From Clarkia xantiana subsp. parviflora (lineage: Eukaryota > Streptophyta > Magnoliopsida > Myrtales > Onagraceae), in contig JAPTYO010000003.1 in NCBI GenBank assembly GCA_036873135.1, forward strand, positions 25,940,001 to 26,004,000: DNA of 64,000 nucleotides. Direction: 5' to 3'. A program made the position numbers and the translations under genes. The notes under the pieces are model-generated. The model saw only the letters and a list, made by a program, of their open reading frames with translations, had not been told where the DNA came from and made no database searches. This document shows positions 1 through 11,587 of the stretch, one piece after another; position 1 is the stretch's first letter, and every line of letters starts with the position of its first letter.

Positions 1-161
1 TTGAAGTGCTGCCAAGTTATTGTTTGAATTTGGGACTTCATATCATGACTAAACATTTTACTGTCATCATGTTATTTTTTTGGTGTTTTTTAGAATTTGC
101 AGAAAAAATACTTGATTTAGTGCTGTTGTTGTCTCTTGCCTGATATGCCACATAATACCAG

Positions 162-2965
162 GTTCTTGTGAAATGAAGGTCTTAAATTCTACTGCCCAGC
201 TTGTTGAGCCTCTAGAGACTCGAAAGTTCTCAAGATTTTCTTTGCAGTATGTTGAGGACGAGGAGAAACCTGATGGACAACCAGAGTGGGAGCCTAGATT
301 TGCAGGGCACCAGAGTCTAAGAGAGCGAGAATCGTCATTCTTGGCACGTGATCAAAAGATAAATTGTGGATTTGTTAAAGGCCCTCAAGGTTATCCTAGC
401 ACAGGGTTCGACCTGACTGAAGATGATTTAAATTACATGAGTAGTTGTCACATTGCTGTTGTCTCTTGCATCTTCGGAAATTCAGATCGATTGAGGACAC
501 CTGCAAACAAAATGGTAGGTTTATCCTCCATACCTAATATTAATTTTATTGCAGTTTCATGCATTAGATTTTCCATTGGTGTTTTGTTTCTTTCCATAAA
601 TAATCATGTCATCATATTAAATTCATCAGGAAAGTAATACTGGAAAATAAAATAAAAATTTTGGATTTCTTATGGATCCTACTTGGTGCGTTTATAGATC
701 AAAGATTATTTGTTAATTGATCACAGTATCACACATGTGAGAATTTATTGACAATGTATCATTGTGAATCAAAGATGATGCTTTTCTTGGGTTTCTAAGG
801 TACGGCAGTTTGAAGTAGTTCTAAGTTTAGTCCTCCGACCAGAAATCAGATGAGAAATGTCGCACTTTCTCCCGATTATCGGGTCCGATAGATGCTTTTC
901 TTTAACAACATGAACTCGTACATACTGGTCCTTTTTAACTACTACTCAGGAAGGTGAATGTACGACTTCTTAGCATACTTTTCTTTGGGTCTGACATTCA
1001 AACTCCAGAAAGTTGCACTAGTTTATTCTGATTAGAACTTTTTTCTTCGTTTAAGCAGAATGAATTATCCAAATCTTCATTTGGTTGAATTTTCAGTTCA
1101 TGCATAGATCACTAAGAGTTCCACAATTTTCAGCTGCTTAGTTTTAAAGTGAGGTTTAGGTGGATTTTCAGAATGATTTGTTCAACACATGGTCATAGGA
1201 GTTTATATCGGTCTAAAGCATAATCTCATTAGGTTACTAAATTGTTAGTCTTTACTCTAAGTTCCACAGTTTTGCTTATATCCTAATGTGTATTTGTCAA
1301 TAAAAAGTGCCATAAACCACATGACATACATGCCCGTCACTGATATTAATTATTTGCTAATTATCTCTCAGATCACACGCTTGTCAAGGAAGAACGTATG
1401 TTTTATCATGTTCGTGGATGCCGTGACTATGGGAACACTTACCTCTGAAGGAAATAGGCCTGATCCAATGGGTTTCATTGGTTTATGGAAAATTGTGGTA
1501 GTGAAGAATCTCCCATATGATGATATGCGCAGGGTTGGCAAAGTACCGAAATTTTTGTCCCATCGGCTTTTCCCATCTGCCAGGTGAGAGCTTTTCTTGT
1601 TCTTCACTTCTTTGCTTTAGTTTCAGAGAAAAAGAAGTTTCTTTATTCGTAACATTAAAGTAGTAACTGCAGCTGTTACAGTAAAAGCCCAGTTGATGGA
1701 TCACAAAGTTGTCAAAACACCTATAGATCATGACTCTTTTTGCTTCCATTTTTTCGCACGTTGTTAAGAAAGTGATTTTTCATAAATATTCTCGGTTTTA
1801 CAACGTATCATTCTGTGGGCATATTTATTTCCCAGGTATTCAATTTGGTTAGACAGCAAATTACGGCTCCAGCTCGATCCCCTGTTGATCTTAGAATACT
1901 TCTTATGGAGGAAAGGTCACGAATATTCCATCTCTAACCACTACGACCGACACTGCGTGTGGGAAGAGGTAGCCCAGAACAAAAGACTGAACAAGTACAA
2001 CCACACAGCCATAGACGAACAGTTCAACTTCTACCAATCCGATGGATTGAAAAGATTCAATCCTTCCGACCCGGATAAACTCCTCCCTAGCAGTAACAAT
2101 CGATCATACCCTTCAATTGTTTCAAGTTTTTAACCACTTTACGAATCTAATCGTCACTTCCAATCTTTGCAGATGTCCCCGAAGGATCTTTCATTGTTAG
2201 GGCACACACACCCATGTCGAACTTGTTCTCTTGCCTTTGGTTCAACGAAGTTGATCGGTTTACGTCCAGAGACCAACTCAGTTTTGCTTATACATACCAG
2301 AAGTTGAGAAAGATGAACCCTACTAAACCCTTCCATCTCAATATGTTCAAGGTGAGAACTGAATCTTAAGGGTTTTAAATCAAAAATGTACTTGAAATAA
2401 CACGTGTTGATAAATTGGTATGTGAGATGATTTTTGTGACTTTTAGATACCTGAGAAATCCAAACTGTTGCACAAAACCAATCGAAACTAGGTCTCAATT
2501 GATCTAGTCCGGGTCGAGCCTGGGGCTAGGTTCGGATATGGTTGGGTTTTCTTGACCTAGGGGACCCAAACCATGGTTTGACTTAGCTCTGAGCTTGACC
2601 TGGTCTAGGTTAATTGAGACCTAGGTTCGATTGAGGTCAAATCCGACCTAAGTCCCAATTGTTCTAGCTCAGGTCGAGCTCAGGGCTAGGTCAATTTGGA
2701 CCTAGTTTCAATTGGTGCAACAGTTTGGACTTATCAAATACCTAAAAGTCACAAAAATTATATCGGGTACCAATTTATCCATGCGTATTATCTTAGATGC
2801 CTGTATGATTTTAAACACCTCTCTTGAATAACCGAAAACCTCCCATATTTGTGAAAAAATGTAATTTTTGTTATGAATTTTCAGGATTGTGAGAGGAGGC
2901 GTGTAGCGAAGCTTTTCCGTCATAGATCACAGGAGAAAAGGAATACATATCAAGCAACAGAGTAG
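162..2965 (+). CDS. DUF616 (TOD1/MUCI70-like) protein, 3' five exons
   Basis: Exons read as 162-514, 1372-1583, 1836-2092, 2173-2351 and 2885-2965. All introns are GT-AG and phases agree across every junction; the stop is TAG at 2963-2965. From the ATG at 173 the product is 356 residues. Family blocks are seen in order: CGFVKGPQGYPSTGFDL, YMSSCHIAVVSCIFG, MGFIGLWKIVVVKNLPY, FLSHRLFPSARYSIWLDSKL, EYFLWRKG, SNHYDRHCVWEEVAQNK, HTPMSNLFSCLWFNEVDRFT and the basic tail CERRRVAKLFRHRS. Family knowledge: plant DUF616 proteins are Golgi/endomembrane glycosyltransferase-like proteins; members TOD1 and MUCI70 are linked to turgor control and mucilage polysaccharides. An acceptor AG at 160-161 and open frame before the ATG suggest that 173 is internal and that the N-terminal anchor exons lie left of the window. 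Intron 4 is enlarged by a foldback repeat. The gene looks intact. Family assignment is firm; the subfamily is not. Confidence 0.9.
2409..2780. mobile_element. Foldback (MITE-like) element in intron 4 of the DUF616 gene
   Basis: The two ends are inverted copies of about 80 bp, running from 'ataaattggta' through 'tttttgtgacttttag' and 'ccaaactgttgcac' to 'gaaactaggtc'. The right arm at about 2698-2780 is the reverse complement of the left arm at about 2409-2492. The core of about 200 bp is built from degenerate 'gacctagg' and 'gggctagg' words. The same core vocabulary occurs at 22740-22990 inside another foldback. No clean target duplication is visible. It lies wholly within an intron, so the coding frame is untouched. 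Confidence 0.7.
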
Positions 2966-4394
2966 TATAGGTGCGTTATGATCCCAAAAACTGGTTTTTT
3001 TGCTCCGAATCTGCAGATCCCGACTTAAGAGACAACCGTATTCGATTCCTGGGGCATGGATCGATGTTTCTGTGAATTATGCTTATAGGAAATGTTGGTT
3101 TGCAGCAGGAAGATGAGGCGTTAATGTGTAAGTGGAGGTGATTATTAGGCATTTGTATCTCTGTAGAATACAACTACATACAAGTAGTAGCAAGGAATTG
3201 GCACTTCCACATCATATGTTATACCATTTGATTGAATCTATTTACTGGTCATTCTTTGCTTCGTATTGAGGCATCAAACAGTAAACACCACCTAGCTAGT
3301 GCTTACTTCCTTGCTTCATTATCCTCATTTTTTTTTCGTGGCGCTAGTTCAGTAGGAGTAGTTCAGTAGGAGTAAAGTGCTGATTATGAATATTTTCTAA
3401 TTTACAAATTTCATTGGTGTTTAAACCTTTGATTTATAGATTAATGGATGACGTGTTGAATCGCTTCATTATATTACATGGTTGTTTGTTGTGCAACTAT
3501 TTTGTAGTTGCAATATATATACGGTAACCACACGATATTATTAATATAAAAAACCTAATCCTCCACTTTCTACATATTATCCTATATTCCATTAGTTAGT
3601 TTCTCATTTAAGCATCAAGCATCGAAGAATAACAAAATTCCCTCATCCAACTTCTCATTCTCATTGGGTTATTAAAGCGCGTATGTTCGAATTTCTGCAG
3701 CAGTGAATTTAAACTTCATAATTAAAATGTTTTATGTGATAGACACATCACGAATATAATAAATCGGTTCGTGATAATGAATATAAGAAAATCCAGGAAT
3801 TGAGTTTAGACGAGTAAACTAATGTTCTTCGAGGAATTGAGTATAGATGACTCTTGTTTCATATGTTGTCGACGAATGTAGTAGACTTGTCTATTGATTT
3901 TTTCACATCTTCGAGTTGAAAAGAAGTGGAAAATAGCAAATTTGATAGTGGAGATATCGAATATGGACAATTTAAATTTAAAACAACGATTAGCAACATA
4001 ATTTATAACCCTATAAATAAATATAATATACAAACTTATATAAATAATCACAATATATAAACTTACATAAAATATATATAAAACTAATCTAACAAAAACA
4101 TCATGGCAGATATGAAACATCAAATAAGTTTAAACCATGGTTTTTAAACATCAAATAAATCTAATCATGAGCAACAAATCTAATACTTCAGAATAGTGAA
4201 AAAAACATGTTATGTTGCTTACAACCCAATTTTACTGCCAAAACCAATTGAAAAAATGAAAATCAACAAATCTGATAGTTTTGACACTGAATATCAACAA
4301 TTTAAATCTAGTACATCAATTAGTAACTTAACTTGTAGATGTGACTGATTTTACTTCTTAACAGTTAATTATATAATGTTTATATCTGTGCAAG
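2966..4394. other. 3' flank of the DUF616 gene and AT-rich spacer, no gene seen
   Basis: The first 200-250 bp are probably 3' UTR of the DUF616 gene. The rest is AT-rich with no homology I can recognise. A 105-codon minus-strand frame at 3806-4123 is low-complexity (Ile/Tyr/Phe-rich) and is not supported as a gene. Confidence 0.5.
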
Positions 4395-4549
4395 GTTGTT
4401 AGGATCGCGATCTGGATCATAGGATCGGCTGATCCTAAGATCCTAAAAGGATAATTTGATCCGGATCGCTTCTAGGATCTCTACCAACTAGGATCATAGT
4501 AGGATCTAGTGCTGGATTGTAGGATGGGTTAGGATCGCGATCCTAGCAA
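4395..4549. mobile_element. Short GATC-rich foldback MITE
   Basis: The ends are inverted: 'ttgttaggatcgcgatc' at 4396-4412 and 'gatcgcgatcctagcaa' at 4533-4549. The 155-bp interior repeats 'aggatc' and 'gatcct' words, so the whole element can fold. This is the pattern of a small non-autonomous DNA transposon. No target duplication is clear. Confidence 0.6.
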
Positions 4550-4854
4550 TATGTTATCTAAAATGAGTTTTTTTGTTAATTATTTGCCCACTTAATACAT
4601 TTTTCAAGCCCAATAGCCCATTTATTTACACATATTCAACAAAGTTGCTCGACTTCTATTTAGTTTCATAATTAAAAATAAATAAATATCTTTATGGGAA
4701 ACCAAACGTCAGACTTTAGAGGTAAGATTTCTAGATATTGTAGATGGTATTTATTTTAGAGAGATATTGCAGATGGTATTTATTTTAGAGTTGATGATGA
4801 TGCTATAGATAATTACTATTTGCCATAAGTTTGAACTTTAAACTGATTAAAGAT

Positions 4855-5010
4855 TATTTAGTACTTTATTTGTTGAATTTGAATTAAGTATAAGTTTGAA
4901 CTTTGAACTGATTTAAGGTTACTTAGAGCATCCACAATGGTTTTACTTAAACTATATTCTTTAAACTTTGAACTGATTTAAGGTTAATTAGAACATCCAC
5001 AATGTTTTTA
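4855..5010 (+). repeat. Imperfect tandem repeat just before the LRR relic
   Basis: The phrase 'tttgaactttgaactgattt' followed by 'aaggtta(c/a)ttaga(g/a)catccacaatg' recurs two to three times, with a period of roughly 60-75 bp. Confidence 0.5.
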
Positions 5011-5039
5011 GAATTTGTTTAGTATCAGAATCTCCGAAA

Positions 5040-6440
5040 AACGCATGCATTCCCCGAAAACATGCACTTGGAGAGATTGGACCTTAAGGGATGCTATTTG
5101 TTGGAGTACATTGAAACCTCAATCGGTAAATTACAACACCTCACCGAATTGAAATTAAATGGATGCTGGATGTTGAAGAATCTTCCCGAGTCATGCGGTG
5201 AATTGCACGCCTTACGAGAATTATATGCACACTAGCTTGCCTGATTCAATCAGAGGATTGGAGAAACTCGAACGCCTGAATTTAGATAGATTTTCCTTTC
5301 TTGGATTGTAAGTAAAGTTATTATTACATTTGCCAACAGTTGAGAATTCTGCTTAGAGAAGTTGAAGGTAATAGCCGTGAGACAATACACAGAGACATCT
5401 TGCGGGTTTGGCTACACACCAACTACTTACTTTATCTAGATATAATAAAGGGTTAAGAACACAATAGGGGCCTGAATGTTTGCCTATTTGTCAAAAGGGG
5501 TCTGAATTGAAAAAATGTATTATTAAGGGCCTGAATTTTGAGTTTTGTTGATAATCGAGTTTCCGTCCAAATTTGCTGTTAAATGTAACGGAAATACGTG
5601 AAATGACAAAATTACCCTTTTGCAATTATTATACAATTTATTAGTTTAATTAATGAAATGTGAAATGTCTAAAATACCCCTGCATACTAATTGTGCCCTA
5701 AGGCCACCACGGCCACGGCCACCGACCACCACCCTAGCTCCGGCGACCACCACCCCAATTCCGGCGACCTCCGGCGACACAAAAAGCTCCGATCGGAGCT
5801 CGGTGGCTCCGATTTGGGGCCACAGAGCTCAAGATCGGAGCTCCGTGGCCCCGAATCGGAGCTCCGTGGCCCCGAATCGGAGCCACGGAGCTCCGATCGG
5901 AGCTTTGTGGCCCCGAATCGGAGCTTTGGAGCTCCGATCGGAGCTTTTTGGCTCCGATCGGAGCTTTTTTGGTCGCCGGAGGGGGTGGTGGTCGCCGGAG
6001 GGGGTGGTGGTCGCCGGAGATGGGTGGTGGTCGCCGGAGCCGGGTGGTGGTGGTCGCCGGAGCTGTGGTGGCTTAAAGGGTATTTTCGTCTTTTTAGGTC
6101 AAACATGTGAGGGACACACTCAGGTCAAAGGGCATTTTTGGGTTTTCAAATTATTTTCGGTCACATGCTTGGCATGTGACCACTTTCCGTCAATTTTAAC
6201 AGAAAAAATAGACGGAGACCTCACTTATACACAAAATTCAAAATTCAGGCCCTTAATAATACGTTTTTTCAATTCAGACCCCTTTTGGCAACATGGGCAA
6301 ACATTCAGGCCCCTATTGTGTTCCAACTTTCACAGGTTTTGCAGCTTAAAACCACTATGATGATAATTAACATACATTATTGCGTCTTTTCATCAACAGA
6401 GTGAACTCGAGGATTATGATTTGCCACGCGAAAAAACAAA
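5040..6440 (+). pseudogene. TNL 3'-end relic (LRR fragment and short 3' exons)
   Basis: At 5050-5310 the sequence reads as the start of the LRR exon of the TNLs in this window: PENMHLERLDLKGC, LEYIETSIGKLQHLTELKL, LPESCGELHALRELYA. A frameshift and stop follow, then SLPDSI and GLEKLERLNLD. At 5365-5430 it matches the short TNL-C exon ending in LATHQ, and at 6400-6440 the terminal exon beginning SELED. There is no TIR or NB-ARC upstream, so this is a detached 3' end. A foldback transposon (5450-6326) sits between the last two exon relics. Confidence 0.75.
5450..6326. mobile_element. Mutator-type foldback element with GC-rich palindromic core
   Basis: The outer arms of about 170 bp are inverted copies. 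Left: 'ggttaagaacacaatagg', 'aaaaggggtctgaattga', 'attaagggcctgaatttt'. The right arm at 6230-6326 is the reverse complement. The core at 5700-6080 is built of 'ctccggcgacc' and 'ggtcgccggag' words plus many 'gctccgatcggagc' palindromes. Related elements at 8677 and 34554 share this core and have 9-bp target duplications. Here the empty site can be inferred from the paralogous 26620-26650 sequence ('ataaagaactttcacagg'), and no duplication is evident. Confidence 0.7.
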
Positions 6441-6849
6441 GGGTTAATAGGTGTATAAAACTATATGATTAATATAATACATAGTCAAAACGTTATAAGT
6501 TCTATATATTTAAGTGTTTTGACCTACGAAGCCGGGTTTGGAATTGGCCAAACCCGCTCTGTCCATTTACACCCCTAGGTGCAAACCTGCAAGAGCTTTG
6601 CCCTTTCTTAACGAAATTGTGCAGCTGGCTCCTTGTGTACTTAGTTATTTTATGAAATTATTTTTTATATTTTTAAAAGAAAGTTATAAAAAAATCATTT
6701 TAGAGGATCGAAGTGCACATCGTGGCAGATATGACAGACTTGTTGTTATCAGAGCCGGTCCAATGGAATTTGAGGTTAAAGCCATATTTTAATTCGAGAA
6801 CTTTTTATTAAAAAAATTATTCTAAACATTTAAATTGATAATAATTAGA
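6441..6849. other. No gene recognised
   Basis: AT-rich sequence with an 84-codon frame (6538-6792) that resembles nothing I know. Nothing else is seen. Confidence 0.4.
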
Positions 6850-7148
6850 CATAAGTTTCGGAAAAATCACATAATTATCCATGTTTAGGAACTCAAACAC
6901 AAAAACAAAACATGGCAAGTATCTGAAACAAATTTACCCAGGTTTGCAGTGAGCAACTGCGCAACTTCCGTTGCTTTAGGGTTTCGGGTTTAGGGTAACC
7001 CAAAACCCTAAAACCCGAAACAAATTTACACCAATGTTGTGCAGTTGTCAACTGCAAATTGGGTAAATTTGTCACAGATACTCGTCACATCTTGTTTTTG
7101 TGTTTGGATTCCTAAACATAGGTAATTAAGTGATTTTTCCTAAGTTTC
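6850..7148. mobile_element. Foldback MITE with telomere-like words in its core
   Basis: The left arm runs 'taagtttcggaaaaatcac', 'ccatgtttaggaa', 'caaacacaaaaacaa' and is repeated inverted at about 7090-7148. The core holds 'tttagggtttcgggtttagg' and its inverse 'aaccctaaaacccg'. The structure is a long hairpin of about 300 bp. Confidence 0.7.
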
Positions 7149-7337
7149 TTTCAAACATTTAAATTCGATGCCTTTTTATTTTTGTTAACTTTTAATTATG
7201 CTATTTTTCTTAAATTGATATGGTTAAGTGGAAAATGATTTAGAATCTTCTAAGCTGAAAAATTTGGGTCGTAAAATTTGTATTAATCTCATAACTACGT
7301 AATACTAGTATAATAATATTAACAATGGAGTGAGCTA

Positions 7338-7350
7338 ACGATTTATAAGA

Positions 7351-7402
<52 letters not shown>
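7338..7402. repeat. (TA)n microsatellite
   Basis: An almost uninterrupted TA dinucleotide run of about 50 bp ('atatatat'), then 'acgtcg'. Confidence 0.9.
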
Positions 7403-7403
<1 letters not shown>

Positions 7404-7489
7404 GTCGAAAAGAAATAAACTGAACATTAGAAATTACTAATCATTTTTTATAACGTTATATCATGAGTTTACAATTTTCACTACAACCA

Positions 7490-8230
7490 ATAGAATCAAC
7501 AAGAGGTGACGAGCTGGCGGCAACCCTAAGAAGGTCGGCAACCCCCCAGAAATTCGGCAACCAAACAAGCAAGTCTGCACCTCCCAGCTAACAAGAAAGT
7601 CGGCAACCAAACAAGCTTGTCTGTACCTCCCAGCTAACAAGAAAGTCGGCAACCAAACAAGCAAGTTGGCACATCCAGGAAAGTCGGTACCACCAAACAA
7701 GTAAGTCGGCACCTCCCAGACAAGAAAGTCAGCATCGACTATCATCAACACCAGGTGGCAACTTGTTTGGCACCTACTCAAAAGAAAATCATTTCTCCTA
7801 AGAAGAAGATGTGGCAACCTGCTTGTCACTTACTTAGAAGAAAATCATGTTTCTAAGGAAGAAGAGGTAACAACCTACTTGTCACCTACTCATAAGAAAA
7901 CATTTTCTCCTAAGGAAGAAGAGGTAACGCTTGTGACTCACTGACACATAGTCCCCATCAACATCAATGATAAAAAGGCGGCTACCGCCCTTGTCAATCA
8001 ATCATAAATGAGACCATAAATAGTAAGCTTTCTACATTTATTTTCTAAGATTTCCTCCACTATACTAATTTAAGTTTCGGAGTGGAATCAGAGGCAAAAC
8101 CTCACATATTCCCCCTTGCAGATTTCAACCAAATGAGTGATCAAGCCAAAAGGAGTCTAGAAGTTCAAGTCGACGACCTAGACGAGCCTGTAGGAGCCGA
8201 CTCCAAGCAAGTCAAGACTTTGTGATTTAG
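7490..8230. repeat. Tandem repeats within a probable LTR-retroelement remnant
   Basis: Units of about 58 bp built on 'cctcccagctaacaagaaag' and 'tcggcaaccaaacaag' recur at 7530-7730. A second period of about 60 bp built on 'ctcctaaggaagaagaggta' follows to about 7930. The stretch 7960-8150 ('aatttaagtttcggagtgg', 'cccccttgcag') resembles the transcribed end of a plant Gypsy LTR. This last reading is tentative. No coding domain remains. Confidence 0.4.
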
Positions 8231-8601
8231 TTGCTATATTGATATTTAATAAAGATGTAGTTGTGATTTTATTGTTATTAGCATTATTAATTAAATAGTT
8301 AGTTGATTTGTTAAAACTTGGAATTAATGAAGAATCAGAAGACAAAAACGTTAAAAATAAAGAATTTAATGCTGATAATTAATTTTTTTCATCTATTGAT
8401 GATAAATAATTTATTATTATTAAATTAAAGAAAAATTACCTAACTATTAATTAATTAGTCATGATTATGATCTTTATTGCATATAATGAAATCTTTAACC
8501 TAAAACAAAAAAAAAAAAAATGCAAAAGACTACTACCATATAATATATATGACGTCTCTTAATAAAAAAGATTTGAACCTCTTGCTTTAGTGACGTTACA
8601 C

Positions 8602-9674
8602 TGATACAAACCAAATGGAAGACTCAACTCAATAAACTAGTCTATTAGTTGGGAGAACACATTTGACTTTATATATGGGTTAATAACCTAGGAAAAGTCT
8701 GAAGTTTGACCCATGTTAACCGGAGATGTCTGAATTTTCAAAAATTATATGGAAGGTCTGAAGTTTCAAGTTTGTTGATTTAAGGTTTTTCGTCCATTTT
8801 TACGGTTAAATTTAACAGAATTGTTTGAAATGACACTCTGCCCCTTTTAATATTTGTTTTATTTAATATCTTATTTGAGGAAATGTGAAATGACTAAATT
8901 ACCCCTGAAGTCAAATTAAAACCACCCGGCTCCAGCCACCCGACTCCGGCAACCACCACCGGCTCCGGCGACCACCACCCAGCTCCGGCAACCACCACTC
9001 AACTCCGGCGACCGCCCCCAAGGCTCCGATTGGAGTCGGGGTGGTGGTCGCCGGAGCCGGGGTGGTAGTGGTCGGAGCCGTGGTGGCTTTAAGGGCATTT
9101 TTGTCTTTTAACTTCAAGCATGTGAGGGGCACACTTTGATAGATGAACATTTTTTTAATTTAATTTTATTTCTGGTCACATGCCAAGAATGTGAGCAACT
9201 TCCGTCAGTTTTAACAGAGACCTCTTATATCCACAAAGTTGAAACCTCAGACCTCTCAAATCAACATTTGAAAATTCAGAACTCTCCGGTTAACATGGGC
9301 CAAACTTCAGACCTTTCCTAGGTTATTAACCCTTTATATATACCACATTAGTTGTCCGTACAATCAATATGGTACAAATCTCATACTTTACAATGAGTAT
9401 AGACCATAACTTTCGTTCCCCCTTAGGAGACCAACGTCATTATTGATCACGGTCACGTTAGTCATGACTGGCTTTTCCAGATCACCACTCCGTTAGTCAA
9501 CAATCCTAACTCTGATATCAATTGATACAAACTAAATTAAAAAGTCCAGCCCAATAAACTAGTCTATTAAATAGATCACTCGTTTAATTTATATACACCA
9601 CATTAATTACTCATACACCTACATACACCTACTGTAGTACAAGTCATACCTTGCAATGAGACTAGACCATAACA
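8602..9674 (-). mobile_element. TRIM-like miniature LTR retroelement
   Basis: Two direct copies begin 'tgatacaaac' and end 'agaccataac': 8602-9410 (about 144 bp once the nested foldback is removed) and 9523-9674 (152 bp). Between them are only about 110 bp. That stretch has a polypurine tract on the minus strand beside the left copy (plus-strand 'cgttcccccttag') and a primer-site-like 'ctctgatatcaat' beside the right copy. Flanks are 'tacac' and 'tacat', a 4/5-match target duplication. There is no coding capacity, so it must have been mobilised in trans. Confidence 0.7.
8677..9332. mobile_element. Mutator-type foldback element with perfect 9-bp target duplication
   Basis: The 656-bp element begins 'gggttaataacctaggaaaa' and ends with the inverted 'ttcctaggttattaaccc'. 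It is flanked by the 9-bp direct repeat 'tttatatat' (8668-8676 and 9333-9341). The GC-rich core at 8925-9085 repeats 'ctccggcgaccaccac' in both orientations. It lies inside the left LTR of the TRIM element, so it is younger than that element. Confidence 0.85.
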
Positions 9675-9795
9675 TACATGACTTGGACCGGCCATAGTTT
9701 GTTATGATTTGAGAACTACAAGTCTACAACACGTACTTCTTATGCTGAAATGAAATATACATACTATTCTATACGTTTTAATCTCTTTATCTAAA

Positions 9796-9962
9796 AATGA
9801 TAGGGAATTCGATTTTGGGTTCCGAGAGTTCGATATTGGAATTCCGAGGAGTCCGACTGTAAGGTGATTTATTAACCTAAAAAGTTGTAATAAATTATAT
9901 AGTATGCCAACAAGACAAAATTCGGACTCCCTCAGAATCCCAAGTCAAATTCTCTATCATTT
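9796..9962. mobile_element. Small foldback MITE
   Basis: The left arm 'atgatagggaattcgatttt' with 'gggttccgag' pairs with the right arm 'cccaagtcaaattctctatcat'. The internal words 'gaggagtccgac' and 'ttcggactccctc' also pair. The rest of 9675-10136 holds nothing recognisable. Confidence 0.5.
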
Positions 9963-10215
9963 GACTTACTTAAAAAGGAAGGTAAAAGTCGGCACGCCAT
10001 TTTCTTGAACTAACGGTTTCTGAAAAAAAAAAAAAAACATTACATCAGCCATGATTTCCTTGTCCAAAAACATATGGTTTGATTAATTATTTATACAAGT
10101 GTAACCAATTGAAGCGGGAAATACTTTATTATAAGGGGTAAAATGTTTTTTTTGGTGCCATATGTTTGACTAATGTTGGTTTTAGTCCCATATTATTTAT
10201 TTTGTAGGTTTTTGG

Positions 10216-11587
10216 TAGGGCTGGGCATGGTTCGGTTCTGGGCCGAACCGGTTCGGAACCGAACTAGAACCGGATTTTAGGTCCAGTTGGTTTTCTGTAC
10301 CAGGTAAGAACCGAACCAGATTTTAGGTCCTAGAACCGAACCATAGCAAAACCGGTTTTGAACCGGTTCGAACCTGTTTTGAACCTTTTTTTCATTTTTT
10401 TTTTACTAAAATTCAAAATACACACCCAAGTTGATAATCCATAAGCAATCCAAAAATTTACAAATTATAAACTATAAAGACAATTGATCGCTTCAGAGGA
10501 GAGAATATCAAAGTCTAAATTAGAAACAATCTAAAATTATATAAAAAAAAAGTCAAATATTTAAAATATAAATATCGAGACTTTAAGCGACGTCAAGAGG
10601 CATAGCTCAAACTTCAAAAGTGCAGCAAATCTCTGATTGAAAATTTGTATATTAAGCGAGTTAATCTATCATCTCAGTTAAAATATAGAACTATTTATGA
10701 GTTAAGTTTCGAGTTCAAAACTGAACTCAATTGATTGTAGAACTGATCTGGGCTAACATAATATATAATAACTATATATAAGTAAACAAACCTGCTACAA
10801 CCACGTATATATCCAATATGAACCAAACTCAAATAGTGAAGGATCTACCTTATGGGTGTAAACAAATCAAGTTACTCGTGAGCTTCTCGAGATCGGCTTG
10901 GTCAATATTCAAATTCGACTCACTCAAGTCGAGTCGATCTTTTTCTATTATCGAGTCGAGTTCGAGTTCACTTGTACTCGACTCGAGAGGCTCGCGAGCC
11001 TAATCAATTTTTTTTTGCCTATTCGAGTCGAGTTCGAGTTTGAGTTTTTCGAGCTTTACGTAATAATATTATATATGTATATATTGATTCGAGGAAGAGT
11101 TCGAGCTCGAGCCAAAAGCCTAATCGAGTCGAGTTCGACCTCGAGCTAAGGTGCACCATTTATAATTTAATTGAATTTTTAACCTTATCGAGCCGAGTCG
11201 AGCCGAACTCGAACATGTTAAATATGGCACCGAGTTAGTCGAACTCAAACATGTCAAGTATGGCACCGAGTCAAGTTCGAGTAAACTGAGTCGAATCGAG
11301 CTTGCCGGATACTCGGTTTGTTTATAGCCATTTATTCTACCCAAAAAAAAGGATGCAAGAGTGTATTACTATCTAACAATTTAGGCTTTAGGTAACAAAA
11401 GTGGTTCTGAAAAACCGGTTCAGAACCGGTTCGGAACCTGTTTTTAACCAGTCAAAAACCGCTCCATATATTCTTTATCAAAACCGAACCATTTAAGAAC
11501 CGGTTCAGTCAGAACCGGTTCGTATTGGTTCAGTTTCGGTTTGGTCCCGGTTCGGTTCGCCCGAACCGGTTTTTATGCCCAGCCCTA
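10216..11587. mobile_element. hAT-type foldback element with perfect 8-bp target duplication
   Basis: The 1372-bp element has ends 'tagggctgggcat' and 'atgcccagcccta'. It is flanked by the 8-bp duplication 'gtttttgg' (10208-10215 and 11588-11595), the length made by hAT transposases. Both arms of about 180 bp are dense in 'ggttcggaaccgg' words, which are themselves palindromic. A second element is nested at about 10851-11333. There is no transposase, so it is non-autonomous. Confidence 0.85.
10851..11333. mobile_element. Foldback element nested in the hAT element
   Basis: The left end 'tatgggtgtaaacaaa' is roughly the inverse of the right end 'tttgtttatagccat'. Both arms are tracts of 'cgagtcgag' and 'ctcgactcg' words. 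Continuous frames here are products of this repetition, not genes. Target duplications are not clear. Confidence 0.6.

Noticed and set aside
4030..4080. CRISPR-like short repeats
   Set aside because: Simple AT-rich sequence of a plant genome; no direct repeats with regular spacers.
3806..4123. 105-codon minus-strand frame
   Set aside because: Ile/Tyr/Phe-rich low-complexity product from AT-rich DNA, with no family resemblance.
5653..6360. Continuous 235-codon frame, and 139-codon frames on both strands
   Set aside because: The frames lie in the palindromic GC-rich core of a foldback; the peptide is repetitive and open on both strands because of the repeat structure.
6960..7020. Interstitial telomere repeat
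   Set aside because: Only a few TTTAGGG-like words, part of a foldback MITE core and present in both orientations.
7461..7829. 122-codon minus-strand Leu-rich frame
   Set aside because: It is produced by the 58-bp tandem repeat, whose length change only chances to keep the frame open.
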